Notes under the pieces: model-generated
Told to the model about the DNA's origin: nothing
The model's database searches: none
What the model saw: the letters and a program-made list of their open reading frames with translations, nothing else
DNA from: Citreimonas salinaria
GTDB lineage: Bacteria > Pseudomonadota > Alphaproteobacteria > Rhodobacterales > Rhodobacteraceae
DNA length: 64,000 nt
Assembly (NCBI RefSeq): GCF_900107235.1
Contig: NZ_FNPF01000014.1
Location: 45,137-109,136 of the forward strand
Direction of reading: 5' to 3'
Part shown: positions 27,697-39,002 of the stretch, one piece after another
Layout: each line of letters begins with the position of its first letter
How positions within the stretch are numbered: position 1 is the first letter of the stretch
Position numbers and translations under genes: made by a program

Positions 27697-28299
27697 TCAG
27701 GTCACGACGCGCAGCGTCAGGTTGATGCGCCCGCCCCTGGGCAACAGCGTCGACGAGCCGAAGCGGATGCGATCGACGCCGTGATGACGTAGCCGCGCCT
27801 CGCCGCCCATCACCACCACGTCGCCCGATTGCAGCCAGATCGACTCGGTCGTGCCGCCGCGTTCGAGGTTGCCCATGCGAAACAAGCCCTCGTCGCCCAG
27901 GCTGACCGAGACCACGGGCTGGCCGAAATCCGCCTCGTCGCGGTCCTGGTGCAGGCCCATGCGCGCGCCTTCGCCGTACCAGTTGATCAGGCAGCTTTCC
28001 GGCGCGCGATCGCTGCCCGAGACCGTGTCCCAGATCGCCAGCACCGCATCGGGGATCGGCGGCCATGATTGCCCGTCGGGATGCGTCTCCGAATAGCGAT
28101 AGCCCCTGCGGTCGGTGATCCAGCCGAAGCGGCCCGCGGCGCTCATCCGCACCGACATCGGCCGCCCGCGCGGGGTGACCGGCTGCACCAGCGGCGCCTG
28201 CGCCAGCACGCCACGCAGATTAGCCACCAGCGATTCCTGCGCCGCCCGGTCCAGGACCCCTTGATGGATGACAAAGCCCCGGCGTTCGAGAACGGTCAT
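27697..28299 (-). CDS. alkB: Alpha-ketoglutarate-dependent DNA dioxygenase AlkB
   Basis: A 200-residue Fe(II)/2-oxoglutarate dioxygenase that removes 1-methyladenine and 3-methylcytosine. Iron ligands are His and Asp in [10 protein letters not shown] and His in LRHHGVDRI; the 2-oxoglutarate Arg is in RINLTLRVV at the very end. [15 protein letters not shown] matches the family. The ATG at 28299 ([10 protein letters not shown]) has GGAG six bases upstream. A third alkylation/oxidation repair function in this window, after the MGMT fusion and nth, although not linked to them. Confidence 0.92.
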   Translation of the reverse strand: MTVLERRGFVIHQGVLDRAAQESLVANLRGVLAQAPLVQPVTPRGRPMSVRMSAAGRFGWITDRRGYRYSETHPDGQSWPPIPDAVLAIWDTVSGSDRAPESCLINWYGEGARMGLHQDRDEADFGQPVVSVSLGDEGLFRMGNLERGGTTESIWLQSGDVVVMGGEARLRHHGVDRIRFGSSTLLPRGGRINLTLRVVT

Positions 28300-28348
28300 A
28301 CCGGCTCCGATTTGCTCGACAATTGACGAAATCCGCCCGCGCACGACG

Positions 28349-28378
28349 CTTGCAGGCCCAAGATGCCCCTCCTATATA
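28349..28378 (+). promoter_or_regulatory. RpoH (sigma-32) type promoter of dnaK
   Basis: CTTG (28349-28352) is followed after 18 bases by CCTATATA (28371-28378). This matches the alphaproteobacterial heat-shock consensus CTTG...CYTATNT. The start would be near 28385, giving a leader of about 100 bases before the dnaK ATG. The same architecture precedes hsp20 at 7.8 kb. Confidence 0.65.
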
Positions 28379-28486
28379 CCCTCCGAACGTCGCGGGCCTA
28401 CCCGGTCCGTGATCTTACCGGGGCTGGATGCCGCTACGGGTCCGTACGCCTCGGGCCATCGCCTCAAGACTAGAAGGGATCGAAAC

Positions 28487-30412
<1,926 letters not shown>

Positions 30413-30433
30413 GCCCGATAGCGGAACCGAGCG

Positions 30434-30462
30434 GGGGCCGGTCCGGACACCGGGCCGGCCCC
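30434..30462 (+). promoter_or_regulatory. Strong intercistronic hairpin between dnaK and dnaJ
   Basis: The arm at 30434-30446 (GGGGCCGGTCCGG) pairs with 30450-30462 (CCGGGCCGGCCCC) over 13 base pairs, one of them G-U, around ACA. No T-run follows. It could be a partial terminator or a 3'-end stabiliser that leaves more dnaK than dnaJ mRNA. It ends 25 bases before the dnaJ start. Confidence 0.6.
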
Positions 30463-30487
30463 TGACGTTTCGCGCATGGAGTGCACA

Positions 30488-31642
30488 ATGTCCAAGGGCG
30501 ACTATTACGACACGCTGGGGCTTTCCCGGGGAGCCTCGGCCGAGGAGATCAAGAAGGCCTATCGCAAGAAGGCCAAGGAACTGCACCCGGACCGCAACAA
30601 GGACAACCCCGAGGCCGAGGCCAAGTTTAAGGAGGCCAACGAGGCCTACGAGGTGCTCAAGGATGCCGACAAGAAGGCAGCCTACGACCGCTTCGGCCAC
30701 GCCGCCTTCGAGGGCGGCATGGGCGGCGGCGGACCGCGTCCCGGCCCCGGCGGCATGGGCGGCGGCAATGCCGATTTCGCCAGTGCCTTCTCGGACGTGT
30801 TCGACGACCTGTTCGGCGACTTCATGGGCGGGCGCCAGGGCGGCCGGCAACGTGCCGCGCGCGGCGCCGACCTGCGCTACAACCTGCGCGTCACGCTGGA
30901 AGAGGCCTACAGCGGCCTGCACAAGACGATCAACGTGCCGACCTCGGTCCAGTGCGAATCGTGCAAGGGTTCGGGCGCCGAGGGCGGCTCAGAGCCGACA
31001 GCCTGCCCCACCTGTTCCGGCATGGGCAAGGTGCGCGCGACGCAGGGTTTCTTCACCGTCGAACGGACCTGCCCGACCTGTTCGGGGCTCGGCCAGATCA
31101 TCAAGAATCCCTGCTCGGCCTGCGGTGGCGCCGGACGCGTTCAAAAGGACCGCGCTCTCTCGGTGAACATCCCCGCCGGGGTCGAGACCGGCACGCGGAT
31201 CCGGCTTGCCGGCGAGGGCGAGGCCGGGATGCGCGGCGGTCCTCCGGGCGACCTGTATATCTTCATCGAGGTAAAGCCGCACGAGATCTTCACCCGCGAG
31301 GGCGCGGAACTTCAGTGCCGGGTCCCGGTTTCGATGACCGTGGCAGCGCTTGGCGGCGATATCGAGGTGCCGACCATCGACGGCGGCCGCAGCCGCGTGA
31401 AGATCCCCGCGGGCAGCCAGTCGGGCCGGCAGATGCGCCTGCGCGGCAAGGGCATGCCCGCGCTACGCGGCGCGGGAACCGGTGACATGTACATCGAACT
31501 GGCGGTCGAGACCCCGGTGAACCTGACCGCTCGGCAAAAGGAGTTGCTGCGCGAGTTTGAGGACTTGTCAGAAGACAACAACCCTGAGACCAAGAGCTTC
31601 TTCTCGTCGGTGAAAAGTTTCTGGGACAGCATGAAGGGCTAA
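30488..31642 (+). CDS. dnaJ: Molecular chaperone DnaJ (Hsp40 class A)
   Basis: A 384-residue type I DnaJ. The J domain (1-70) has [11 protein letters not shown] with the HPD motif. A Gly/Phe-rich region follows ([18 protein letters not shown]). The zinc domain holds four CxxCxGxG repeats: [24 protein letters not shown] and CSACGGAG. The C-terminal substrate-binding barrels complete the protein. It stimulates DnaK ATP hydrolysis. ATG 30488 is used; an in-frame ATG four codons upstream lacks family support. Confidence 0.97.
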   Translation: MSKGDYYDTLGLSRGASAEEIKKAYRKKAKELHPDRNKDNPEAEAKFKEANEAYEVLKDADKKAAYDRFGHAAFEGGMGGGGPRPGPGGMGGGNADFASAFSDVFDDLFGDFMGGRQGGRQRAARGADLRYNLRVTLEEAYSGLHKTINVPTSVQCESCKGSGAEGGSEPTACPTCSGMGKVRATQGFFTVERTCPTCSGLGQIIKNPCSACGGAGRVQKDRALSVNIPAGVETGTRIRLAGEGEAGMRGGPPGDLYIFIEVKPHEIFTREGAELQCRVPVSMTVAALGGDIEVPTIDGGRSRVKIPAGSQSGRQMRLRGKGMPALRGAGTGDMYIELAVETPVNLTARQKELLREFEDLSEDNNPETKSFFSSVKSFWDSMKG

Positions 31643-31666
31643 GCCGCGGTTGCTGCCTAAGCCGCG

Positions 31667-31693
31667 AAAGCCCGCCTTACGGCGGGCTTTTTC
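31667..31693. terminator. Terminator after dnaJ
   Basis: AAAGCCCGCC (31667-31676) pairs with GGCGGGCTTT (31681-31690) around TTAC, followed by TTT. It lies 25 bases after the dnaJ stop and 19 bases before the end of the convergent E1 gene. Confidence 0.85.
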
Positions 31694-31711
31694 GTATCCG
31701 TCATGCGGCGC

Positions 31712-33898
31712 TCAGCCCTGTCCGCGCACCAAGGCCAGGGCCGCCTTCTCGATCCCCTGCGCCGAGGGCATCGTGGCGGCATAGGCAGGGCCGGTGGCGA
31801 CGAAGCTGTCCTCGGCCGTAAGCCGGGCGAACGAGGGATGCCGCGTCTCGGCCATGTGTGTCATCAGTGCCTCGGCCACGCCGCCCGAGCGGCGCGTCTC
31901 GTCCACCACCAGAACATGATCGCAGCCGGCGATGGCGCGGTCCATCTCCTGCAGGGGAAGCGGCGACAGCCAGCGCAGGTCGATCACGCGCACGCCGATC
32001 CCGGCCTCCTGCAACCGGGCCTGTGCCTGCCGCGACAGGTAGTGCCCGTTGCCGTAAGTGACGATTGCGAGGTCGGTGCCTTCGCCAGCCACGCCAACGC
32101 TGCCCATCGCGATCCCCTCGCCAGGTGCGGGATAGCGCGTCAGCCAGCCGTTGTCGCCGGGTTCATGCAGATCGCGCATCGGGTAAAGCGCGATCGGTTC
32201 CAGGAACACCACGACACGCTGCTCCTCGCGCGCCAGCCGCACGCATTCGCGCAACATCCGCGCGGCATCCGCGCCGGTCGACGGACAGGCCAGGATCAGC
32301 CCGGGGATGTCGCGCAGCACCGCGACCGAGTTGTCGTTGTGGAAATGCCCTCCGAAGCCCTTCTGGTAGCCGAGCCCCGCGATCCGCACGACCATCGGGT
32401 TTGCGTATTGCCCGTTCGAGAAGAACGGCAGCGTCGCCGCTTCGCCGCGCAGCTGGTCCTCGGCGTTGTGCAGGTAGGCGAGGAACTGGATCTCCGGGAT
32501 CGGCAGAAACCCGTTCTGCCCGAGGCCCAGTCCCAGCCCGAGGATCGATTGTTCGTCCAGCAGCGTGTCGATCACGCGGTCGGGGCCGAACCGCGCCTGC
32601 AACTTCTGCGTGACGCCGTAGACGCCGCCCTTTCGCCCCACGTCCTCGCCCATGACCAGAATCTCGGGGTGTTCCAGCATCAGGTCGGTCAATGCCCAGT
32701 TCACGTGCCGAGACAGGATCTGTGGGTCGTCCAGCGCCGACAGGTCGCCGAAGGCGCGCGCGCGATCCTCGGGCGCGGGGCCGTTGGTCGGGCGGCAGGC
32801 GCGCGCCGGCGGGATGATCGCGGCCATGACCTCGGCCGCGTCGCCCAGCCGCGGCCGGGTCACCACCTCGTCGGCGATGCGGGCGACGTCCGCGACCGTG
32901 TCGCGGTAAATGGCAAGCGCCGCATCGGGATCTAGCGCCCCCGACACGTCGAGCAGGCGCGTTGAATGCACCAGCGGATCATTGGCCTCGTCGGCCTCGA
33001 CCTCGTCCCGGCCCAGATACGTGGTGGGCACGTCCGCGCCGGCATGACCGTAGAGCCGCACGGTGCGCACGTGCAGGAAGGCGGGTTTGCGGTGGCGGCG
33101 CACCCAGTCGGCCGCTTCTTTCGCCACGCGCGCCGTGTCGAACAGGTCCAGCCCGTCGCAGGCGAAGTAGCGCAGCCCGGGGCGGTGGGCGAAGCTCGCC
33201 TCGATCCAGCCCGGCGGCGTCTTGACCGAGATGCCGATGCCGTTGTCCTCGCACACCAGCAGCAGCGGCAGCGGCACGTTCTGGTAGGCGGTCCAGCAGG
33301 CGGTGTTGATCGCGCCCTGCGCGGTGGAGTGGTTGGCCGAGGCGTCGCCGAAGGAACACATGACGACGCTGTCGTGGGGCCAGGCCTGATGCTCGGGTGG
33401 ACGGCGGCGCGACAGGCCGACCGCGTAGGCGGCGCCCACCGCCTTCGGCAGGTGCGACGCGATGGTCGAGGTCTGTGGCGGGATGTTCAGCGCCTTTGAC
33501 CCCAGCACCTTGTGACGCCCGCCCGAGATCGGATCCTCGGAGGACGACGCAAAGCTCAGCAGCATGTCGCGGGCCGGGTCCTGGCCGTCAACCTGCGCCG
33601 CACGCCCGATCTGGAAGGCGGCATCTCGGTAATGCAGGAAGGCCGGATCGGTCGGCCGCAGGGCCCAGGCGACCGCAGCCATCCCCTCGTGCCCGGACGA
33701 TCCGATGGTGTAGAACCCCTGCCCGGCCTTCTGCATGTGCCGCGCCTGCCGGTCAAGCGCGCGGCTGAGGCATTGGGCGCGGAACAGCGCCACCGCGTCG
33801 TCGTTCCCGAGCGGTCCGGCCGGCGCGCGCCCCGGCGACCACTCGCGCGCCTGCAACCGCGCCTGAAGCCGCTCGTGCACGTGTTCCGCCCGATCCAT
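31712..33898 (-). CDS. Fused alpha/beta 2-oxoacid dehydrogenase E1 component
   Basis: A 728-residue thiamine-diphosphate enzyme in which the alpha (about 1-370) and beta (about 385-728) subunits of a branched-chain or pyruvate-type E1 are one chain. The ThDP motif is MCSFGDASANHST with VCEDNGIG 26 residues later. The beta half has LVMGEDVGRKGGVYG, DTLLDEQSILGLGLG and GNGHYLSRQAQ. A GGGGGA site precedes ATG 33898. No E2 or E3 gene is nearby, so the partner subunits must come from elsewhere. The substrate (branched-chain 2-oxoacids most likely) is not certain. Confidence 0.88.
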   Translation of the reverse strand: MDRAEHVHERLQARLQAREWSPGRAPAGPLGNDDAVALFRAQCLSRALDRQARHMQKAGQGFYTIGSSGHEGMAAVAWALRPTDPAFLHYRDAAFQIGRAAQVDGQDPARDMLLSFASSSEDPISGGRHKVLGSKALNIPPQTSTIASHLPKAVGAAYAVGLSRRRPPEHQAWPHDSVVMCSFGDASANHSTAQGAINTACWTAYQNVPLPLLLVCEDNGIGISVKTPPGWIEASFAHRPGLRYFACDGLDLFDTARVAKEAADWVRRHRKPAFLHVRTVRLYGHAGADVPTTYLGRDEVEADEANDPLVHSTRLLDVSGALDPDAALAIYRDTVADVARIADEVVTRPRLGDAAEVMAAIIPPARACRPTNGPAPEDRARAFGDLSALDDPQILSRHVNWALTDLMLEHPEILVMGEDVGRKGGVYGVTQKLQARFGPDRVIDTLLDEQSILGLGLGLGQNGFLPIPEIQFLAYLHNAEDQLRGEAATLPFFSNGQYANPMVVRIAGLGYQKGFGGHFHNDNSVAVLRDIPGLILACPSTGADAARMLRECVRLAREEQRVVVFLEPIALYPMRDLHEPGDNGWLTRYPAPGEGIAMGSVGVAGEGTDLAIVTYGNGHYLSRQAQARLQEAGIGVRVIDLRWLSPLPLQEMDRAIAGCDHVLVVDETRRSGGVAEALMTHMAETRHPSFARLTAEDSFVATGPAYAATMPSAQGIEKAALALVRGQG

Positions 33899-33982
33899 GC
33901 CTGTTCCCCCCGTCAGATCGCGCGAACCCTGCCTTGTGCCCGGCCGCCCCGCAACCGGATATCCGGGCGACGCACCGGCGGT

Positions 33983-35293
33983 TCAGCCGCCGATGGCGAC
34001 CAGCGCGAGCCCGCAGGTCGAGCAGATCGCCAGCGTCAGCGGCACGCCTCGGTGCCAGCGCAGCAGCAGGGCCGCCGCGACCAGCGCGATCACGCCGCTG
34101 CGCCAGTCGAAGGTCGTCGGGTCCGGCACCGCGATGCTGAACCCGCGCACCTCGAGCGTCCGGACGGTCTCGAAAAGGACGTGCAATCCGAACCAGACCG
34201 ATAGGTTGGCGATCACGCCCACCACGGCCGCGGTGATCCCGGCCAGCGCGGCACGCAGGACCGGCCGCGCAGTGATGCTGTCGATCCATGGCGCGCCGGC
34301 GAATATCCACAGGAAGCACGGCGCGAAGGTCGCCCACAGCGTCACCACCGCGGCGCTTAGACCCCAGAGCATGGGCGACCGGCCCTCGGGCGCGGCGTTG
34401 TGGCCTGCGAGGAAGCCCACGAACTCGGTCACAAGGATCAGCGGGCCGGGCGTGGTTTCCGCCAGACCCAGCGCGTCCAGCATCTCGCCGGTGGAGAGCC
34501 AGCCCTGCGTCGCCACCGCCTCTTGCGTCATGTAGGCCAGCACCGCGTAGGCGCCGCCGAAGGTCACCGTGGCCAGGACCGAGAAGAAGCGTGCGATGTC
34601 TCCGAAGATCGGCGGCGCGAGAAGGCCCACGGCGATCAGCGGCACGATCCAGATCGTAAGCCACAGCGCGGCGGTCCTGAGCGTCGCGGTCACTTGGCGC
34701 CCGACCGTGGTGGTCCGCCGGCGGGTCTGCTCGGGCGCTGCCTCGCGCAGGCGCAGCGCGCCCCACAGTGCCGCGGCCGCCACCACCGCCGGATAGGGGA
34801 TGTCGAAGAAGAACAGCGCGACGAAAGCCAGCGCCGCGATCGCCAGCGGCTCGGCACCGACGAGGGCGCGGCGGGCGACGCGGGTCAGCGCCTCGACCAC
34901 GATCACGAGGACCGCGGCCTTGACGCCGAGAAACAGCGCCTGGGTGATCGCCAACTCGCCGAAGCGGACGTAGAGCGCGGCGAGGAAGGCGATCAGCACC
35001 GCCCCCGGCAGCACGAACAGCCCGCCCGCGATCAGGCCGCCGCGGACGCCGTGCATCCGCCAGCCGGCGTAGGTGGCCAGCTGCATCGCCTCGGGGCCTG
35101 GCAGGACCATGCAGAACGAGAGCGCGTCCAGGAACTGGCGCTCGGAGAGCCAGGGGCGCTCGTCGACGACCATCCGGTGCATCAGGGCGATCTGGGCCGC
35201 CGGGCCGCCGAAGGAGAGCACGCCGATGCGCCCCCAGACACCGGCGGCTTCGGACAGCGAGGCGTCGCGCGTGGTGTCGGCTGGTGGCGGCAT
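33983..35293 (-). CDS. chrA: Chromate transporter ChrA, two-domain form
   Basis: A 436-residue CHR-family membrane protein with two homologous halves. The first contains LSFGGPAAQIALMHRMVV and MVLPGPEAMQLATYAGW; the second ATVTFGGAYAVLAYMTQEAV and TPGPLILVTEFVGFLAG. About ten to twelve helices are visible. It exports chromate, giving resistance, although not all ChrA proteins do so. ATG 35293 has AAGGAG six bases upstream. No chrB regulator is visible; a perfect palindrome lies 113 bases upstream. Confidence 0.9.
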   Translation of the reverse strand: MPPPADTTRDASLSEAAGVWGRIGVLSFGGPAAQIALMHRMVVDERPWLSERQFLDALSFCMVLPGPEAMQLATYAGWRMHGVRGGLIAGGLFVLPGAVLIAFLAALYVRFGELAITQALFLGVKAAVLVIVVEALTRVARRALVGAEPLAIAALAFVALFFFDIPYPAVVAAAALWGALRLREAAPEQTRRRTTTVGRQVTATLRTAALWLTIWIVPLIAVGLLAPPIFGDIARFFSVLATVTFGGAYAVLAYMTQEAVATQGWLSTGEMLDALGLAETTPGPLILVTEFVGFLAGHNAAPEGRSPMLWGLSAAVVTLWATFAPCFLWIFAGAPWIDSITARPVLRAALAGITAAVVGVIANLSVWFGLHVLFETVRTLEVRGFSIAVPDPTTFDWRSGVIALVAAALLLRWHRGVPLTLAICSTCGLALVAIGG

Positions 35294-35405
35294 GCAGGCT
35301 CCTTTTCTGCCGGGCCGCGGGAGGGACCGTGGGCAGGAGGGACGTTGAAGGACCTGTATGACGAAGGTGCGAAAGCGGGCGCAAGGGATTTTGGCGGCGC
35401 GGGGA

Positions 35406-35422
35406 TGTCCCACGGTGGGACA
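35406..35422. promoter_or_regulatory. Perfect palindrome, possible operator of chrA
   Basis: TGTCCCAC (35406-35413) and GTGGGACA (35415-35422) are exact inverted copies around a single G. It is upstream of chrA, and no T-run follows, so a protein-binding site is more likely than a terminator. The cognate regulator is unknown. Confidence 0.4.
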
Positions 35423-35608
35423 GCCGGACGCGCACGGGAAATCAACGGGTTACAGAGACGGATTCAGGAAGTCTTAACGTTCGGGCCTCTTTCGGGGCCG
35501 CGTGGCGCGTCGCGGCCGGCGTCCGGGCGGCGCGTGCGGAGCTGCCCAGCGACCACGAAGGCGGCGAAGCGCGGGGCTACGCGATCCGCGCCGGAGCTGG
35601 AGCGGACG

Positions 35609-35639
35609 AAAAACGGCAGGCCCGGCGCCGGGCCTGCCG
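35609..35639 (-). terminator. Terminator of the alcohol dehydrogenase operon
   Basis: Positions 35614-35626 (CGGCAGGCCCGGC) and 35627-35639 (GCCGGGCCTGCCG) form a perfect 26-base inverted repeat. The five A bases at 35609-35613 give a T-run on the minus strand immediately after the stem. It lies 45 bases past the dehydrogenase stop. Confidence 0.8.
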
Positions 35640-35683
35640 AAGGTGCCGCATCCGGCACCGGAGTCCGATGGTCGTGCCGACGT

Positions 35684-36868
35684 CTAGGCGCTGGTCATTC
35701 CGGGCTTCAGGACGACCTTGGTCCAGTCGTTCTGGTTGTAGCGGAAGTTCTTGTAGCCGGTGGGCGCCTCCTCCAGCGGCAGGCGGTGCGAGATCAGGAA
35801 GGTCGTGTCGATCTCGCCCTCGCCGATGCGGCGCAGCAATTCATCGGTGTAGCGCTGGACGTGGGTCTGGCCGGTCTTGACCTTCAGGCCCTTCTCCATC
35901 AGCGCGCCCAGCGGGAATTTGTCGACGAAGCCGCCATAGACGCCGGGGATCGAGACGCGGCCGCCCTTGCGCACCGCCATCAGCGCCTCGCGCAGGGCAT
36001 GCGCGCTGTCGGCGCCGAAGCCGACGTTCTGCTTGATGTTGTCCAGGATCGTGTCGGGCGCGAAGCCGTGCGCTTCCATGCCCACCGCGTCGATCACCGC
36101 GTCGGGGCCGAGGCCGCCGGACATATCCATCAGCGCGTCGAGCACGCGGGTCTGCTTGAAGTCGATGACCTCGGCGCCCAGCTTGCGCGCCAGGTCGAGC
36201 CGGTTCGGGAATTCGTCGATCGCGATGACGCGGGCGGCGCCCATCAGCAGCGCCGACTGGATGGCGAACAGACCCACGGGACCGCAGCCCCAGACGGCCA
36301 CGGTATCGCCCTCCTCGATCTCGGCGTTCTCGGCGGCCATCCAGCCGGTGGGCAGGATGTCGGACAGGAACAGCACGTCGTCATCCTCCATGCCCTCGGG
36401 GATGACGATGGGGCCGATGTCCGAGAACGGCACGCGCACGTATTCGGCCTGCCCGCCGGGATAGCCGCCGGTCAGGTGCGAATAGCCGAACAGGCCGGAC
36501 ATGGCGTGGCCGTAGAGGTTCTCGCTGACGTCCTGGTTGGCGACGGGGTTCGAGTTGTCGCACGCGGAATAGAGCGTCTTCTGGCAGAAGAAGCACGAGC
36601 CGCAGGAGATGGTGAAGGGCACCACGACGCGCTGGCCCTTCTGCAGCGTGCTTTTCGGCCCGGTCTCGACCACCCGGCCCATGAATTCGTGGCCGATGAT
36701 GTCGCCGGACATCATGCCGGGAATGACCCCGTCGTAGAGGTGCAGGTCGGAGCCGCAGATTGCCGTGGACGTCACTTCGAGGATGGCGTCGCGGGGATTG
36801 ATGATCTCGGGGTCGGGGACGGTGTCGACGCGGACGTCGTGCTTGCCGTGCCAGGTCAGTGCGCGCAT
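35684..36868 (-). CDS. Zinc-dependent alcohol dehydrogenase (formaldehyde dehydrogenase-like MDR)
   Basis: A 394-residue medium-chain dehydrogenase. The catalytic zinc site includes Cys in [12 protein letters not shown] and His-Glu in IGHEFMGRV. The structural zinc lobe is [15 protein letters not shown]. The Rossmann motif is [11 protein letters not shown]. The overall pattern fits the glutathione-independent formaldehyde/threonine dehydrogenase-like group; the true substrate is unknown. AGGAGACAGGCC precedes the ATG. It starts 11 bases after the SRPBCC gene, so they form one operon. Confidence 0.88.
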   Translation of the reverse strand: MRALTWHGKHDVRVDTVPDPEIINPRDAILEVTSTAICGSDLHLYDGVIPGMMSGDIIGHEFMGRVVETGPKSTLQKGQRVVVPFTISCGSCFFCQKTLYSACDNSNPVANQDVSENLYGHAMSGLFGYSHLTGGYPGGQAEYVRVPFSDIGPIVIPEGMEDDDVLFLSDILPTGWMAAENAEIEEGDTVAVWGCGPVGLFAIQSALLMGAARVIAIDEFPNRLDLARKLGAEVIDFKQTRVLDALMDMSGGLGPDAVIDAVGMEAHGFAPDTILDNIKQNVGFGADSAHALREALMAVRKGGRVSIPGVYGGFVDKFPLGALMEKGLKVKTGQTHVQRYTDELLRRIGEGEIDTTFLISHRLPLEEAPTGYKNFRYNQNDWTKVVLKPGMTSA

Positions 36869-36879
36869 GGCCTGTCTCC

Positions 36880-37521
36880 TCAGGAAGGGGTTTTGCGAAG
36901 GGCGGAGGTGGCGATCTCGCCGGTCTCCATCAGCATCTTGAGCCGCTTGAGGTCGCGGCGGCCCTGCAGGTGCGGTTCGGTCTGGAAGGCCTTGGCGACC
37001 CAGCGGCCAAGCTCGCCCATCGGGGGGACGTAGGCAATGATCGCCTCGACCTCGGTGCCGCGGTCGCCGGGGGCGTCGCGGAACATGATCTTGCCCTCGG
37101 TGTCGATTTCCGAGTTCCCGGTCGACCGCCAGGCGATCTCGCTGTCCGGGCGGTCGGCGACGATGCGGCTTTCGACATGCACGTCGCGGCCCATCGGGCC
37201 GGCGATGGTCCAGTGCGTGACCTCGCCCGTCTCCTCGACCCGGCGCACGTTCTCCATGAAGCTGGACAGGTTCGAGAAGTCGCGCCAGAAGGCGTAGATC
37301 TCGCTGCGGGGCCTGGCGATGGTCACGGTGCGGCCCACCACGGCGTACCGGCCGAACCGCGCGCGGCGCGCGGCGCGGCCCGGCGCGCTGTCCCCGCGCC
37401 GCTGGGGCACGCTGTTGCGCGTCTGCTGCTGGTAGAGAAAGGCGAGCCCCACCACGCCGACGGTCGCCGCCGCCAGCAGGCCGAGGCGGTCGCCCCGGTG
37501 TCGTCCAGAATCGTGTCTCAT
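36880..37521 (-). CDS. SRPBCC (START-like) protein with N-terminal membrane helix
   Basis: A 213-residue protein. An N-terminal helix ([18 protein letters not shown]) is followed by a COG5637-type SRPBCC domain: [36 protein letters not shown] and [17 protein letters not shown]. Such domains bind hydrophobic ligands. It is the first gene of the operon with the zinc dehydrogenase, an association seen in other proteobacteria, sometimes in stress-response islands. Function unknown. Confidence 0.83.
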   Translation of the reverse strand: MRHDSGRHRGDRLGLLAAATVGVVGLAFLYQQQTRNSVPQRRGDSAPGRAARRARFGRYAVVGRTVTIARPRSEIYAFWRDFSNLSSFMENVRRVEETGEVTHWTIAGPMGRDVHVESRIVADRPDSEIAWRSTGNSEIDTEGKIMFRDAPGDRGTEVEAIIAYVPPMGELGRWVAKAFQTEPHLQGRRDLKRLKMLMETGEIATSALRKTPS

Positions 37522-37696
37522 TGTCGGCCTCCGGTCCGTTGCGTCCGTCCATCCCCATGTCCGGGCGCCGGACGAGGCGGCGCCTGTGGCGTCCGGCCCC
37601 GGCCCCGGATCACGCGTCGCGATGGTCGATGCAGAAGGGAAAGGCCGTGCCCGGCACGATTGTTCCGCTTTCGTCGCGGCGAGCCGCGCCTGGTGG

Positions 37697-38014
37697 TCAG
37701 CTCACCTTGCAGAACGCCTCGTAGAGGGCGGCCATCAGCGTTTCCGTTTCGGGGTCGGAGATGCGGTAGAAGATCGTCTGCGCCTCGCGGCGCGTGGCGA
37801 CCATCTCGGCCTCGCGCAGGCGCGCGAGGTGCTGGCTGAGCGCCGACTGGCTCAGGCCGACGGCGTCCTGCAACGACCGGACCGAGCGCTCGCCCTTGGC
37901 CAGTTCGCACAGGATCAGCAGGCGCTTGGCGTTGGCCACCAGGGCGAGGCGCGCGGCGACGTGGTCGGCGCGGTTCTCCAGTTCCGAGATCGGCAGGTCG
38001 GCTGCTTTTTTCAT
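37697..38014 (-). CDS. bigR: ArsR-family persulfide-sensing repressor (BigR/SqrR type)
   Basis: A 105-residue winged-helix regulator. The recognition helix region is GLSQSALSQHLARLREAEM. Cys36 (LLILCELAK) and Cys102 (YEAFCKVS) are 66 residues apart, the same separation as the redox cysteines Cys41/Cys107 that form a tetrasulfide in SqrR of Rhodobacter capsulatus, so sulfide or persulfide sensing is likely. It is divergent from a YeeE/YedE-persulfide dioxygenase-SulP operon and probably represses it and itself through the inverted repeat in the gap. Confidence 0.88.
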   Translation of the reverse strand: MKKAADLPISELENRADHVAARLALVANAKRLLILCELAKGERSVRSLQDAVGLSQSALSQHLARLREAEMVATRREAQTIFYRISDPETETLMAALYEAFCKVS

Positions 38015-38015
38015 T

Positions 38016-38050
38016 ATATTAGCCTTGACTGATACAGTGATTGCTAATAT
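38016..38050. promoter_or_regulatory. Putative BigR/SqrR operator and divergent promoter
   Basis: ATATTAGC (38016-38023) and GCTAATAT (38043-38050) are exact inverted copies 19 bases apart. TTGACT (38025-38030) between them could be the -35 of the rightward operon. The left arm abuts the repressor start codon. The AT-rich repeat resembles BigR boxes described in Xylella and Agrobacterium, by recollection. Confidence 0.6.
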
Positions 38051-38106
38051 GTAGTCCATCGAAGCAGCCGAGGCAAGCGCCCCGGGCATAATATCAAGGA
38101 GGACAC

Positions 38107-38565
38107 ATGGGTCCGATCACTCCAACGGAATTCACGCCGTGGCTGTCGCTTGGCGGTGGCATCCTGATCGGCTTGAGCGCAGTGATGGTGATGGCGCTGT
38201 TCGGGCGCATCGCGGGGATCGCCGGCATCACCAACGGCGTCCTGGGCGCGATCGTCCCGATGGGCGCCGCGCCGCAGGACCGCGACTGGCGGCTCGCCTT
38301 CATCCTCGGGATGATCGCGGCACCGCTGGCGGTTCTTCTCGCGGGTGGCACGGTGCAGCAGAGCGTGCCGAACAACCTGCCGGGAATGGCGATCGCCGGC
38401 CTGCTGGTGGGTCTGGGGACCGGGCTTGGCTCGGGCTGCACCTCGGGGCACGGGGTCTGCGGCATGGCCCGGCTGTCGCGCCGGTCGTTCGTGGCCGTCG
38501 GCACCTTCATGGCCGCCGCCATCGTCACGGTCTTCGTTCTTCGGCACGTCGCGGGAGGTTTCTGA
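38107..38565 (+). CDS. pmpA: YeeE/YedE-family membrane protein, N-terminal half type
   Basis: A 152-residue protein with about four helices and the family motif GTGLGSGCTSGHGVCGMARL. The cysteine-containing motif is linked to thiosulfate or sulfane-sulfur transport in this family. A strong AAGGAGG precedes ATG 38107. It pairs with the next gene (TGATG overlap); together they correspond to one full YeeE/YedE pore. Symbols pmpA/pmpB are used for the BigR-controlled pair in other species. Confidence 0.85.
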   Translation: MGPITPTEFTPWLSLGGGILIGLSAVMVMALFGRIAGIAGITNGVLGAIVPMGAAPQDRDWRLAFILGMIAAPLAVLLAGGTVQQSVPNNLPGMAIAGLLVGLGTGLGSGCTSGHGVCGMARLSRRSFVAVGTFMAAAIVTVFVLRHVAGGF

Positions 38566-39002
38566 TGCGCACGTTTCTAGGCTTTCTGTCCGGTCTCGTC
38601 TTCGGCCTGGGACTGGTCGTTTCGGGCATGGCGAACCCGGCCAAGGTGCTGAACTTCCTCGATCTCGCCGGCAGCTGGGACCCCAGCCTGGCCTTCGTCA
38701 TGGGCGGCGCGACCGTCACGGCGTATATCGGCTATCGCCTGGTCTGGCGCCGGACGGCCCCGGCCATGGGCGGCGGCTTCGAACTGCCGACCAGCACCCG
38801 GATCGACCGGCCCCTGGTCGTGGGCGCGGCGCTGTTCGGCGTCGGCTGGGGGATCGGCGGCTTCTGCCCCGGTCCGGCCTGGACGGCGCTGCCGCTGCTG
38901 GCGCCCGGGACACTCGTATTCCTGCCGATGCTTCTGCTTGGTCTCTGGCTGGGCGCGCACGGCAAATCCCTTTCCATCCTCAATCCCAAAGGAGCTTTCT
39001 GA
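38565..39002 (+). CDS. pmpB: YeeE/YedE-family membrane protein, C-terminal half type
   Basis: A 145-residue partner of the previous protein, with four hydrophobic segments and the second family motif GIGGFCPGPAWTALPLL containing a conserved Cys. It starts MRTFLGFLSGLVFGLGLVVS. The ATG overlaps the previous stop by one base, and its own stop overlaps the next ATG, so the operon is translationally coupled. Probably moves sulfur species across the inner membrane. Confidence 0.85.
   Translation: MRTFLGFLSGLVFGLGLVVSGMANPAKVLNFLDLAGSWDPSLAFVMGGATVTAYIGYRLVWRRTAPAMGGGFELPTSTRIDRPLVVGAALFGVGWGIGGFCPGPAWTALPLLAPGTLVFLPMLLLGLWLGAHGKSLSILNPKGAF

Larger units (their letters stand above)
35294..35683. 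other. 390-base gene-free region upstream of chrA
   Basis: It contains the upstream region of chrA and the 3' end of the alcohol dehydrogenase transcript. Two structures stand out: a perfect 17-base palindrome TGTCCCAC-G-GTGGGACA (35406-35422) and the dehydrogenase terminator at 35609-35639. No convincing gene was found; the reading frames here are shadows. Confidence 0.65.

Noticed and set aside
30434..30462. Terminator between dnaK and dnaJ
   Set aside because: The stem is strong but no T-run follows and dnaJ needs read-through; treated as a regulatory hairpin instead.
31712..36868. Genomic island carrying chrA and stress genes
   Set aside because: No integrase, tRNA-edge repeat or change in base composition was visible around it.
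34400..37033. 877-codon open frame on the plus strand across chrA and the dehydrogenase
   Set aside because: Runs opposite two well-supported minus-strand genes and has His/Asp/Gln-rich shadow composition.
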